Positions 32,839 through 41,809 of a stretch of 64,000 bases of DNA are shown here, piece after piece. Within the stretch, counting starts at the first letter, position 1, and each line of letters begins with the position of its first letter. Origin of the DNA: JADGHX01 sp037200125 (GTDB lineage Bacteria; Pseudomonadota; Gammaproteobacteria; Steroidobacterales; Steroidobacteraceae); contig JBBCGS010000003.1 of assembly GCA_037200125.1 (NCBI GenBank), positions 620,001 to 684,000 of the forward strand. Reading direction: 5' to 3'. The translations under genes were made by a program, and so were the position numbers. The notes below the pieces were generated by a model. It saw only the letters and a list, made by a program, of their open reading frames with translations. It was not told where the DNA came from and did not search any database.

Positions 32839-33263
32839 GGCGTTGGGCGAGCTATCTCTGCGGGAATGAGCGCCGGATTCTAGCGGCATCCAGTGCAAGG
32901 CGCGTGACGCTGCGACGAACGTCAGGTGGGCGCAACCCGAGACAGCGCCATCGCGCCGGGCGAGCGTAACCGCAGCGGACGGACGGCTGGTGCGACCGTG
33001 CCGGCGCCGCCGGCGGAAGACCCCCGTGCTCGGGCCGCCGCAGTGGGGCCGTGGCCAAGGCCCCTCCTGGCGCCGCCGCTCTCACTGCGGCAAAACCCAT
33101 TGCCGGCGGCCGTGCTGACATCGCAACGTCGGCACTGCTCATCAGGCGGCCCGCTTTCGCTCGCCGGGCCCCTTCGCTTGACGCAGGCCCCTCGGGCCCG
33201 GTATCTGCTCTGGCCCCGTGCGCCGCCCTTTCGGCGGGCGGGTCGACCCGCAGGAAATCGCCC
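32839..33263. other. 425-bp region without a supportable gene
   Basis: All six frames are partly open because of high GC, but no ribosome site, domain or family-like peptide is seen. It should carry the divergent promoters of the UPF0114 gene and the AHSA1 gene. Confidence 0.5.
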
Positions 33264-34157
33264 ATGACCGAGTTCACGCACGAATTCACCGCAACGCTGC
33301 CCGCCCCGCCGGAGCGGGTCTTTGCCGCCCTGACCGACGACGCCCAGCTGACACGCTGGTTCGCGGAGCACGTCGAGGTGGAGGCGCGCGAGGGAGGCGA
33401 GTTCCGATTCTGGGGCAAGAGCACGTGGAACGCTCCGTATCGCTGGTACGCGCACCAGAAAATCCTGCGTTTAGAGGCGCCCACGCTTCTCGTGTTCACG
33501 TGGCCCATCGACGGCCGCGACAGCGAAGTGACGCTCGCGCTTGCGAAAGATCCGGACGAGAGCGGCGGCGTGCGCACCATTCTCAAGGGCCGCCATCACT
33601 TCTCGCACGCGCCGACCGAGGATCGTCCGCTCGATCTCATCGACGACCTGTGGCGCATCGCCATGGGCAACCTGCGCGAGCATCTCCTCGCGAGCGATTG
33701 CGTGTGCATGCCGGACTTCTCGGATGCCGTGCCGCGCATTCGCCAGACCGTCAGCATCGACGCGCCGCGCTGGAAGGTGTTCCACGCGCTTCTCAACCCC
33801 GATGCGCTCAACAAGTGGATCGCCACGAAAGCAGTGGTCGAGCCGCACGAAGAGGGCCGCTACAGCTACGGCTGGTCGTACGACGTGCGCGGCAAGACCG
33901 TGCAAGGCGGCCCGACGCGCATCCTCGAAGTCGTGGAGAACTACAAGCTGGTGACGGACTGGCCGGACTGGCGCGGCGATGCCTCGCGACCTTCGCAGCG
34001 TGTGAGCTGGGTGCTCGAGGCGATCGGGGATCAGACGCGCGTCACGCTGATCCATGAGCCGTTCGAGCGCACGGCGGATCTCTCCGACTATCCGCAGGGC
34101 TGGGCGCAGTTCCTCACACAGTTGAAGAAGCAGGTGGAGTCCACTCCGGACGCCTGA
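33264..34157 (+). CDS. Tandem AHSA1/SRPBCC-domain protein
   Basis: A 297-residue cytoplasmic protein made of two START-like AHSA1 domains in tandem, about 1-145 and 150-290. Each opens with the same type of strand (ATLPAPPERVFAAL; VSIDAPRWKVFHALL) and includes a DWP or TWP element. Such domains bind small hydrophobic ligands. ATG 33264 starts exactly at the first domain. Most relatives have one domain, so this is a fusion or duplication. Confidence 0.88.
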   Translation: MTEFTHEFTATLPAPPERVFAALTDDAQLTRWFAEHVEVEAREGGEFRFWGKSTWNAPYRWYAHQKILRLEAPTLLVFTWPIDGRDSEVTLALAKDPDESGGVRTILKGRHHFSHAPTEDRPLDLIDDLWRIAMGNLREHLLASDCVCMPDFSDAVPRIRQTVSIDAPRWKVFHALLNPDALNKWIATKAVVEPHEEGRYSYGWSYDVRGKTVQGGPTRILEVVENYKLVTDWPDWRGDASRPSQRVSWVLEAIGDQTRVTLIHEPFERTADLSDYPQGWAQFLTQLKKQVESTPDA

Positions 34158-34426
34158 GGCCTGATGGCTCGCGCGTCACGCAGGCAGAGTTCGAGGGCGC
34201 ATCTGGCCGGCACTTAGACCTGTCAGCGCACAGCCCGCCGCCGGCATCTTCTGATCCCACCTGACCCAGCCCAACGCCGGGCGCCAGACGCGCCGGCCCT
34301 TTCTTTCTGTCGGTGTCCGCCGACAGCGGCCGAACAAATACCCCACATTCCGGGTCCTATCCGGCACCCTCGCGGGCGTTTCAAGCGTTTCCGTTTCCGG
34401 GTCCTGAAAAGGGGCATTTGGGGATC

Positions 34427-36688
34427 ATGAATATAAAGTCGTTGCTCGCCCGCCGATCGGCCGTGGCGCTGCTGTTCTGCCTTTCCGCCACCGGGGTTCA
34501 CGCCCAGAGCGCCGACGATCCGGACCCGCCGGGCCGCGCCGGGCGCCTGAGCCTCGTGCAGGGCGACGTGTCGCTGCAGCCCGCCGGCGCGCAGGACTGG
34601 GCCAATGCCGTGGTCAATCGCCCGCTCACCACCGGCGACCGGCTCTGGTCCGACCAGGACGGGCGCGCCGAAGTACAAGTGGGGCCGGCGACTGTGCGTC
34701 TCGGCAGCAATACCGGCTTTTCATTCCTGAACGTGGACGACGACACGATCCAGATGCGCATGACGGCGGGGGTCCTGAACGTGCGCGTGCGGTCGCTCGA
34801 TTCGAACGACCAGATGGAAATCGATACACCCAACCTGGCGCTGTCGATACTGCGGCCGGGCAATTATCGCGTCGAGGTGAACGAAGCCGGCGATGCCACC
34901 GTTGTGAAGGTGAGCGAGGGTGAAGCGGAGGCCACCGGCGGTTCGCAGGATGTGGTGGTTCACGCTCAGCAGGCGATTACCTTCCGTGGCACGGATCGGT
35001 TGGCGGCGAGCACCGGGTCGCTCGGTGCGCCGGACGCGTTCGATTCATGGAGCCTGGAGCGCGATCGGCGCGAGCAGGCCGCCGTGTCTTCACCGTCGGC
35101 GCAATACGTTTCGCCGGACGTCACGGGTTACGAAGATCTCGACAGCAACGGGCGCTGGGACTCCGATCCCGATTACGGAAACGTATGGACGCCGACCTCG
35201 GTTGCGGTGGACTGGGCGCCGTATCGCGATGGTCGCTGGGTGTGGGTCGCGCCCTGGGGCTGGACGTGGATCGACGATGCGCCCTGGGGTTTCGCACCCT
35301 TCCACTACGGACGTTGGGCCCGAGCTCGTGATCGCTGGTGCTGGGTGCCGGGCCCGCGGCAGGTGCGTGCGGTGTACGCGCCGGCGCTTGTCGGATGGGT
35401 GGGCACACCGGACTTCAGTGTTTCAGTGACAGTGGGCGGCGGCGCGGGCGTTGCGTGGTTCCCGCTCGGGCCCCGTGAGGTGTATGTGCCGGCTCGCCGG
35501 TACAGTCCGCGTTACGTCGAGCGGGTCAACGTGAGCAACACGGTGATCGTCAATAAGACGTACATCACGAACGTCTACGACAAGCGGGTCACCAACATCA
35601 CGTATCGGAATCGGGCTGTGCCGGGCGCGGTTACGGCGGTAACGCGTACCACCTTCACGTCGGCGGAGCCGATCGGGCGGCACGTCGTGCGCATCGATGA
35701 GCGCGAGATCACGCGCGTGCGCTCGAGCGGAGCGGCGCCGCGCATCGATCCGCCACGCCAATCCATTCTGGGTGCGAACGACGCGGCGCGCCGGAACGTG
35801 CGTGTGCCGCCCGAAGCATTGCGCGATCGGCAGGTCGTTGCGAAACGCACGCCGCCGCCGGCGGCAACGCGCTTCGTGAGGAATGCCGGGCCGCCGGCTT
35901 CCGGCAAAGACATGGCCGAACGGGCGCGCCGCATGGAAGCCGAGCGGAACGCGACGATTCGGCAGCAGGCCGCATCGCGCGATCAGCCGAGTACGCGGAA
36001 CGACAACCCGCGTGGCGACAACAATCGCGGCAACGACAACAGGCCCGCGGCGGGCAACGCGCAACGTCAGGATGAGCGTGGGGGCGGCAGCGCCGGGCGC
36101 GGTCCGGACGTGGCGCGCGACCAGCGTTCCAACGCGCCGCCAGCTAACGCGCCGGCGGCCAGCGCGCCGCCAGTTCGAGCGGATCGGCCGCCACGCGTCG
36201 TGGAACGCGGGCGTAATCAGAATCCGGATAGCGCTCGCGACACGGCGCAACGAGAGCAGCAAGCGCAGAAGAACTTGGATACGCGGCGTGATCAGCAGCA
36301 GCGCGCTCAACAGACACAGCTGGATCGGCAGGCACGTCAGCCAACTGACAGCCAGCAGCAGCTTCAGCGCGACGAACAAGCACGCCAGCAGGCTGGTCGC
36401 CAGCAGCAACTCCAACGCGATCAGGCCCAACGTCAACAGCAAGCTGAACGCCAGCAACAGCAGCGCGAACAGCAAGCCCAGCATGAGCCACAGGCTCAGC
36501 GTGAGCAGCAGGCCCAGCAGGAATTGCAGCGCCAGCGAACAGCAGCGGCGGCGCGCCCGAATCCGCAGCCCGAGGCCGCGCGCGCGGAGAAAAACGACCG
36601 GGCGCCACCCAAGCGCCCGGAACCGGCCAAGCCAGACCAGGACCCGCGGCAATCCGAGCGAGGAGACCGCGGCCGCGATCGCCAATAA
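34427..36688 (+). CDS. Secreted FecR/DUF6600-type protein with Gln-rich tail
   Basis: A 753-residue exported protein. Signal peptide residues 1-26 end near GVHAQ. A FecR-like domain (about 35-190) contains VQGDVSLQPAG and TVRLGSNTGF. A Trp-rich region follows (about 235-345; repeated WAPYRDGRW and WGWTWIDDAPWG), as in DUF6600. The last 250 residues are disordered then a Gln/Arg-rich coiled coil. No FecI sigma factor or TonB receptor is adjacent, so it is not a classical iron regulator; a periplasmic or surface role is more likely. Confidence 0.88.
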   Translation: MNIKSLLARRSAVALLFCLSATGVHAQSADDPDPPGRAGRLSLVQGDVSLQPAGAQDWANAVVNRPLTTGDRLWSDQDGRAEVQVGPATVRLGSNTGFSFLNVDDDTIQMRMTAGVLNVRVRSLDSNDQMEIDTPNLALSILRPGNYRVEVNEAGDATVVKVSEGEAEATGGSQDVVVHAQQAITFRGTDRLAASTGSLGAPDAFDSWSLERDRREQAAVSSPSAQYVSPDVTGYEDLDSNGRWDSDPDYGNVWTPTSVAVDWAPYRDGRWVWVAPWGWTWIDDAPWGFAPFHYGRWARARDRWCWVPGPRQVRAVYAPALVGWVGTPDFSVSVTVGGGAGVAWFPLGPREVYVPARRYSPRYVERVNVSNTVIVNKTYITNVYDKRVTNITYRNRAVPGAVTAVTRTTFTSAEPIGRHVVRIDEREITRVRSSGAAPRIDPPRQSILGANDAARRNVRVPPEALRDRQVVAKRTPPPAATRFVRNAGPPASGKDMAERARRMEAERNATIRQQAASRDQPSTRNDNPRGDNNRGNDNRPAAGNAQRQDERGGGSAGRGPDVARDQRSNAPPANAPAASAPPVRADRPPRVVERGRNQNPDSARDTAQREQQAQKNLDTRRDQQQRAQQTQLDRQARQPTDSQQQLQRDEQARQQAGRQQQLQRDQAQRQQQAERQQQQREQQAQHEPQAQREQQAQQELQRQRTAAAARPNPQPEAARAEKNDRAPPKRPEPAKPDQDPRQSERGDRGRDRQ

Positions 36689-36960
36689 CTCCGCACTCGT
36701 CAGACACGCTCGGCAACGCGTGTCTCCGAGAGGTTGTTTCTCAGCGGCGAAGGCCCGCATGACGGCATCGTCCGGAAGCGTGCCGTTGGCACGACGGCTG
36801 CCGAGCTCCCCGCAAACCGTCGGTTCATAAAGGCATCGAGCTGGAACACAGATCGACTGCGCGTCCGTAGATCTTCAGCATGACCCCGATCGTACGAGCA
36901 TCATTCCCGGCATTCCAGACGCGCAGTGATTCGCACTGTGCTGGCGCAACGTCAGCGGAA

Positions 36961-37863
36961 TCAATGCGTCGTCGTCGGGTCGGCTGACCCCAGCAGGTTC
37001 AGGATCAGTCGCACCATCAACTCCTTTTGCCCCGGCTCGCTCGCGGCAACCAACAACGCGACAGCCACCATCGCGCTGTCGGAGAACCTCAACATGCCGC
37101 CCGACAGCTTCAGAAGTTCGTTTCGGCGCAGATACTCGAGGAAAAGCAACGTGCCGATCCGCTTGTTGCCATCGACAAAAGGATGATCCTTGATTAGAAA
37201 ATACAGTAGGTGCGCCGCTCGCGCCTGCGCGGAACGATAGAGGGCCACGCCTCCGAAAGTCTGCTTGATCGCCGCCAGGATAGCGCCCAACTGATGCTCA
37301 CGCTCGAGACCGAATAGGTCGGTTGCCTCGCCACGTGCGAGCGTAGTCATCGATAACCTGCAGCACTGCGCGGCCTTCGTCGGTCACCTGTTCGTTCTGC
37401 ACGAGCGTGCGTCCAAGCAATGCGACAGCCTGACGTATCTCGGTGAATCCTCGCTCACGTAGCCTCTGCTCGTTCAGCGTGTAGCCTCGGACGAGGTGAT
37501 CTTTCAGGACTCGCGTGGCCCAGATGCGGAATTGGGTTCCTTGTTGTGATTTGACGCGGTAACCGACGGAAACGACCACATCGGGCTGTACAGGACCGTA
37601 GGACGCCCCGAGGGAGTTGTATGCATTTTTTGCATATTAGTCGCCTCGTCCAGCTCACCTTCCTCGAAGACATTTTTCATGTGCCGCGAAACGACGGACT
37701 GATCCCTCTGGAACAGCTCCGCCATCTGTGCCTGAGTCAGCCAGACAGTGTCCTTTTCCAGGTGAACTTCGAGACGGACGCCCACCCCATCGGACTCATA
37801 AAGGACAACATCGCCCAGCGAGTGCTCCCCCGTAGAAGCCTCCGCAATGCGCAGCGACGTCAC
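36961..37863 (-). pseudogene. RhuM-Fic/Doc fusion, frameshifted and deleted
   Basis: Three adjoining frames reconstruct one protein. The first (from GTG 37863) is RhuM-like: TVWLTQAQMAELFQRDQSVV, then NMQKMH. After a shift near 37585 the next frame continues VVVSVGYRVKSQQGTQFRIW and GYTLNEQRL. Around 37330-37350 about 40-50 expected residues are missing and the frame shifts again into a Fic/Doc domain with ARGEATDLFG, AAHLLYFLIKDHPF and the intact motif HPFVDGNKRIG. The short sequence CGCACGTGGCGAGG at the junction is compatible with a microhomology deletion. Not functional as one protein. Confidence 0.88.
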
Positions 37864-38049
37864 GCGACGCTGCCGACCTGTGCCGATGAATTGATAGCCA
37901 TACGTTCCTTGTGAGTTGAAGCGCCCGCTTCCCGCGAGCTATGAGCGAATGCTACACCCCGCGCTCGCGAGTGAGTGAGTGACGCCGGACTCGGAAATCC
38001 CACCCGTACGGATATACGATTACTCATCCATGTCAGCGAGCGTCCTCCA

Positions 38050-38253
38050 ATGAACGAAGCCGAGCTTCTCTGGGGTGTTCTCTTCAGCTCGATCGGTCTC
38101 GGCTATTTCATCTACGGCCGGAAGCAGAGCAAAACGATTCCGCTTCTTTGCGGCGTGGTACTGATGGTCTATTCCTACTTCATGCCGAACACCACGGTGA
38201 TGGTCATCATCGGCGCGATCTTTGTAGCGGTGCCTTACTTCATAAGGCGGTAG
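38050..38253 (+). CDS. Small two-helix membrane protein
   Basis: A 67-residue protein with hydrophobic helices at about 8-22, 30-46 and 50-66 (PLLCGVVLMVYSYFMPN is characteristic). ATG 38050 follows a CGTCCTCC stretch without a clear ribosome site; the longer start at 37975 is less likely. Similar small proteins are widespread and unnamed. Function unknown. Confidence 0.65.
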   Translation: MNEAELLWGVLFSSIGLGYFIYGRKQSKTIPLLCGVVLMVYSYFMPNTTVMVIIGAIFVAVPYFIRR

Positions 38254-38262
38254 ATAAAGCAG

Positions 38263-38290
38263 TTGACAGCCGAAGATCCTTGCGTAAAGT
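38263..38290 (+). promoter_or_regulatory. Sigma-70 promoter
   Basis: TTGACA (38263-38268) matches the -35 consensus perfectly; a 16-bp spacer leads to TAAAGT (38285-38290) as the -10. Transcription would start near 38297 and run into the mini-ORF and hairpins below. Confidence 0.65.
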
Positions 38291-38301
38291 ACGCGCCCCT
38301 T

Positions 38302-38388
38302 ATGACCCACACCTCACTCACACGTTTTCTTGCTCCGCCGCCGGCGCTGTATTGCGCGCGCGGATTGCAAGATGATTTCAAGGAATAG
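38302..38388 (+). CDS. 28-codon mini-ORF, possible leader peptide
   Basis: ATG 38302 to TAG 38388 encodes MTHTSLTRFLAPPP and continues to DDFKE. It starts about 5 bases after the predicted transcription start, so it would be a nearly leaderless message. It lies between a strong promoter and two hairpins, a layout seen in attenuation leaders, but no run of one amino acid gives away a regulatory codon. The transcript may instead be a small RNA. Confidence 0.35.
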   Translation: MTHTSLTRFLAPPPALYCARGLQDDFKE

Positions 38389-38401
38389 TCGCTTCAAAGG
38401 T

Positions 38402-38471
38402 GGAGGGCTGTTCTATGCAGCCTTCCGGATTGTTTCGAGGCCCCGGTCGGCTGTGCGCTGTCCGGGGCCTC
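38402..38471 (+). terminator. Pause hairpin and terminator-like stem
   Basis: First stem GGAGGGCTG (38402-38410) with CAGCCTTCC (38418-38426), one G-T pair. Second stem GAGGCCCCGG (38437-38446) with CCGGGGCCTC (38462-38471), ten perfect pairs, then GTCATTT. The T-run is poor, but placement just before the next ATG (38486) supports a terminator or attenuator. Confidence 0.55.
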
Positions 38472-38485
38472 GTCATTTGCGGCTT

Positions 38486-39428
38486 ATGACAATTCACAAA
38501 TTGAACGCTGAAGCAGCGCCGAACGTCGTGCCTCCGCTCGACATCGGCGTCGTGCTCAGCCACAGGGAGCATCGGTTTCCGAGTGCGATCCTGCGCGCAC
38601 GCGTTGCACGGGCGATGTCGGGCACGCCAGCGCGTTTTCCGATTCATCGGCTCGTGCGATGTGCGGTTCGCAGCAAGCTCGAACCGCTGTTCGACGACAT
38701 CGCGATGCAGGTTGGTGTGGATGCGCACCGGCGACCGGCGCGTGCTCGAGCCGATGTTCGTCATCAACTGGCAGTTCTCTTCGGGCGACGGCCTGAGCAG
38801 CGCGTCGTTCGAAGAGATGAGCGACGGCCCCTTGCTCGATGAGGCGTACCCGATGCTGGGCGAGCCGGTGACATCGTTCATCGACCGCTACCTCGACGCG
38901 CCCGAGACGGTGCTCGTGCTCCAGGGACCGCCGGGAACGGGCAAGACACGCCTGGTGCGCGCGGTGCTCGCGGAAATGTCCGGGCGCAAGGGCGAGAGCG
39001 CCGAGGTCATGTACACCGCCGATCGGCGCACTCTCGAGAAGGACGAGATCTTCGTCGAGTTCATCACCGGCTCGCACGACGCGTTCGTCATCGAAGACGC
39101 GGATCACATGCTGATGGCGCGCTCGAACGGCAACATCGACCTGCATCGCTTCCTCGCGGTGGCGGACGGCGTCGTGCGCGCGCAGGGACGCAAGATCATC
39201 TTCACGACAAACCTGCCGAACATCGGCGACATCGATGCAGCGCTGTTGCGGCCGGGAAGATGTTTCGCTTCGGTTCAGATGCGCAACCTGCCGCGGGACG
39301 AGGCGACTCGTCTCGCGGCGAAACTCTGCGGCCACGACACGAGCCGCGTATCGAGTGCGATCGAGAAGGCCTTCGCCAGCGGCACGCGCAGTGCTTCGCT
39401 CGCGCACGTGTTTCGCGCATCGAGTTGA
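38486..39428 (+). pseudogene. AAA ATPase, probably frameshifted
   Basis: The 3' frame encodes an intact AAA module: Walker A GPPGTGKTRLV, Walker B AFVIEDADHML, sensor IIFTTNLPN and the arginine-finger region LLRPGR. Upstream of about 38720 the protein-like reading moves to another frame (RFPIHRLVRCAVRSKLEPLF then DDIAMQVGV from ATG 38486), and the two join if one base near GTGGATGCGC is skipped. Without the N-terminal part, ATG 38721 would give 235 residues that may still work. A sequencing error cannot be excluded. Confidence 0.7.
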
Positions 39429-39632
39429 GGTGACTTTCTCCGACGCGGCGCCCGCCGATGCGTGCCGGGCGCGCGGCCGCCGTGCAAACGACATCGCGTC
39501 CGCTCGATGACGGTGCGCGCCGGCCGGGCCGTGGATCGAATATCAGACACTTGGCCGCATAACCGCATGCCGCCCGCTGGCATCGGCTTTGCTTTTAAAA
39601 AGTCCATCCACAGCCGTCGAGGACTCTTCCGA

Positions 39633-39953
39633 ATGAAACGATTCGCGCCCCTGGGAGCGCTGCTCGCGGCGGCCGCCGTCGCGCAGGCCGACGAAGTCGC
39701 CGTAAACCCCGAAGCCACCGCGGTGGAAGGCCATCCGCTGACTTCCGTGGTGATCACTCAATGCAATCTCATCGTGGCCGTGTATCTCACGATGCCCGAT
39801 GGAAAACTGCTCCGCTACGACAAGAGCACAGGCGTGGAGGCGGACAAGATGATCAGCATGGCCTACACCGCCACGCGCAGCGAGCGAGTGGAAGTCGCAT
39901 GCGACTCGAAGGGCATCGGCGCGGTCGGCTACGAGAAGCACGGCGAACTGTAG
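39633..39953 (+). CDS. Small exported protein, hypothetical
   Basis: A 106-residue protein with a signal peptide (MKRFAPLGALLAAAAVAQA). The mature part has a beta pattern (VVITQCNLIVAVYLTMPDGK) with two cysteines, possibly a disulphide. ATG 39633 starts the signal. No family recognised. Stands alone. Confidence 0.65.
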   Translation: MKRFAPLGALLAAAAVAQADEVAVNPEATAVEGHPLTSVVITQCNLIVAVYLTMPDGKLLRYDKSTGVEADKMISMAYTATRSERVEVACDSKGIGAVGYEKHGEL

Positions 39954-40099
39954 CGCCCGGCGCCGAGACATCCCCGAGCCCGCCAGGCGCTGCGGACCGG
40001 GCGCTCCCGCCGTAGCGTGAGCCAAACCGCGCGAGTCGTCGCACGGCGGGGCGCCTGCCTGCTAACGTCCCCGCAGGAATCATCAGGGGGATATCAACA

Positions 40100-41086
40100 A
40101 TGAAGATCGGGATCGCCGGCTGCCTGCTCCTTGGCGCCGTGACACTGCCTGCGCTCAGCCTGTCCGCCACACCAAACGCCTGCAATCGGGACTGCCTCGA
40201 GGGTTACGTCAATCGCTACCTGGAGGCAATGCAGGCTCACAAGGCCAGTGACGACCTGTTCGCGCGGGATACGAAGTTCACCGAGAACGGCGTGCGCTTG
40301 CCGCTCGGTAACGAGGGGCTGTGGTTCCGCATGTCCGGTAAAGGGACGTACAAGTTCTATGTTCCGGACATCGATACTCAGCAGGTCGCTTTCATAGGGA
40401 CCGTGCGCGAGGGCGGCAAGACCACGACCGACGGAACGCTGGTGGCGCTGGCGCTGCGGCTGAAGATCGCGAACAACCGGATCACCGAAGTGGAGCAGCT
40501 CGCCATTCGGCCCGACGTGCCGCTCGGCGGCGCGGCGCCGGCTCCGTCGCGATTCCCGCCCACCGGCGAAGGCGTCGAGAAAATGGGCGCGCCGAATGCG
40601 GTCTTCAAAGAGGTCATTCCGGAGGCGAAGCGGCCTTCGCGGGAGGAGATGATCAAGACCGCGAACTACTACTTCTCCGGCCTGCAGCGTAACGACGGCA
40701 AGGGTTACTACCCCTTCACGGACGATTGCGATCGCTTCGAGAACGGCATGCAGACGACGAACATCCCGCGCACCGACGCGGCGACGGGCAAGACGATCAA
40801 GATGGGCTGCAAGAAGCAGTTCGAGGAAGGCCTGAAGAATGTCGTGTCGCGTGTCCGCGATCGCCGCTTTGTCGCGGTCGACCGCGAGCGCGGCATCGTG
40901 TTCGCGTTCGGCTTCTTCGACCACGAGAACATCAACTGGACGTGGCAGCTCGGCGAGCTCTTCAAGATCGAGAACGGCCAGATCCGTCGCATCGAAGCGG
41001 TGTTCCACCGCGCGCCTTACGGCATCAACTCGGGATGGAGCACGTACGAACAGGGCATGTCGGATGAGCCGCAGATCATTCGATAG
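40100..41086 (+). CDS. Exported NTF2/SnoaL-like hypothetical protein
   Basis: A 328-residue protein with a signal peptide (to about residue 23, LSLSA). Two similar halves look NTF2/SnoaL-like: each has a cysteine-containing opening helix (CLEGYVNRYLEAMQAHKA; then MIKTANYYFSGLQRNDGKG), a DxxFxEN-type element (KFTENGVRLP; CDRFENGMQT) and later strands ending near FDHENINWTW. No catalytic motif is obvious. AGGGGG lies before ATG 40100. Function unknown. Confidence 0.7.
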   Translation: MKIGIAGCLLLGAVTLPALSLSATPNACNRDCLEGYVNRYLEAMQAHKASDDLFARDTKFTENGVRLPLGNEGLWFRMSGKGTYKFYVPDIDTQQVAFIGTVREGGKTTTDGTLVALALRLKIANNRITEVEQLAIRPDVPLGGAAPAPSRFPPTGEGVEKMGAPNAVFKEVIPEAKRPSREEMIKTANYYFSGLQRNDGKGYYPFTDDCDRFENGMQTTNIPRTDAATGKTIKMGCKKQFEEGLKNVVSRVRDRRFVAVDRERGIVFAFGFFDHENINWTWQLGELFKIENGQIRRIEAVFHRAPYGINSGWSTYEQGMSDEPQIIR

Positions 41087-41279
41087 GTGAATGTGCATTT
41101 CCGCACGTTCACACCAGGAATCGGTCTCGTGATCGCCCGCGCACTGCTTGCACAGTGCGCGGATGCGATGTACAGCAAACAGAATCTTCCCTCCGCCCGC
41201 CATGCGCGCTAGCGCGGAGGCTGGGCGGCGTCACGTTCGTACGCGCGTACGCTGTGCCGGCGGACGTTATCGTGCCAAT

Positions 41280-41627
41280 GGCTCGTCCGAGGCCCGCTAT
41301 GAGCCGGGGTCGAATCGGCGCGTGCTGCGGAATCTGATGGGGATTCGATCCGTGCGGGAGATGGATCGCGTCGAGCAGCGTGGCCTGTTTCGAACGACCG
41401 AGTGGGCGCTCGGATCGTTCCGCGCGAGCCATTGCTTTTCGGCCACGGATGTCCGTCGCCTCCACCTTGAATGGCTCGGTGGGATCTATTCATGGGCCGG
41501 CGAGTATCGGCAGGTAAACATGAGCAAAGGTGGCTTCATGTTCGCGGCGGTTCGCGCTGGCCTGGAGCGAAACTACGAGCCGATGGCGCGTCTGTTCAGG
41601 TCGATCGTGAGCGGCGACGCGGTTTGA
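41280..41627 (+). pseudogene. Fic-family protein, C-terminally truncated
   Basis: The reading ARYEPGSNRRVLRNLMGI, then VREMDRVEQ, and LEWLGGIYSWAGEYRQVNMS with KGGFMFA is the N-terminal two-thirds of a Fic protein. The catalytic HPFxxGNGR motif, which should follow, is missing; the frame ends at 41627. No good start codon is seen either, so both ends look lost. Second Fic remnant in 5 kb. Confidence 0.75.
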
Positions 41628-41809
41628 GAGCGGATGCGCCGACTCCGGTAAAGGCGCGCAGATCTCGGGAAATGGATTCGACACTAGCACCGGTCTCGAC
41701 CGCAGTCGAAGTGGCTACATTGCGAATCAGCCACGCGCGCAACTTCAGCGGGTTCTGAAAATCGGGATTCATGTCCAATAAGGTGCGCGCCATGCCTGAC
41801 ACCGTAACA

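Noticed and set aside
32900..33263. N-terminal extension of the AHSA1 protein from 33051
   Set aside because: The extra 71 residues are Ala/Pro/Arg-rich and precede a complete domain starting exactly at ATG 33264.
35423..36760. 445-codon minus-strand ORF with Leu-rich stretches
   Set aside because: The apparent membrane segment is the reverse of the Gln-rich (CAG) coil of the FecR protein, which reads as Leu (CTG) on the other strand.
41596..41802. 68-codon minus-strand ORF 7 bp after the Gfo/Idh/MocA stop
   Set aside because: Plausible codon use, but no ribosome site or family, and it overlaps the end of the Fic remnant.
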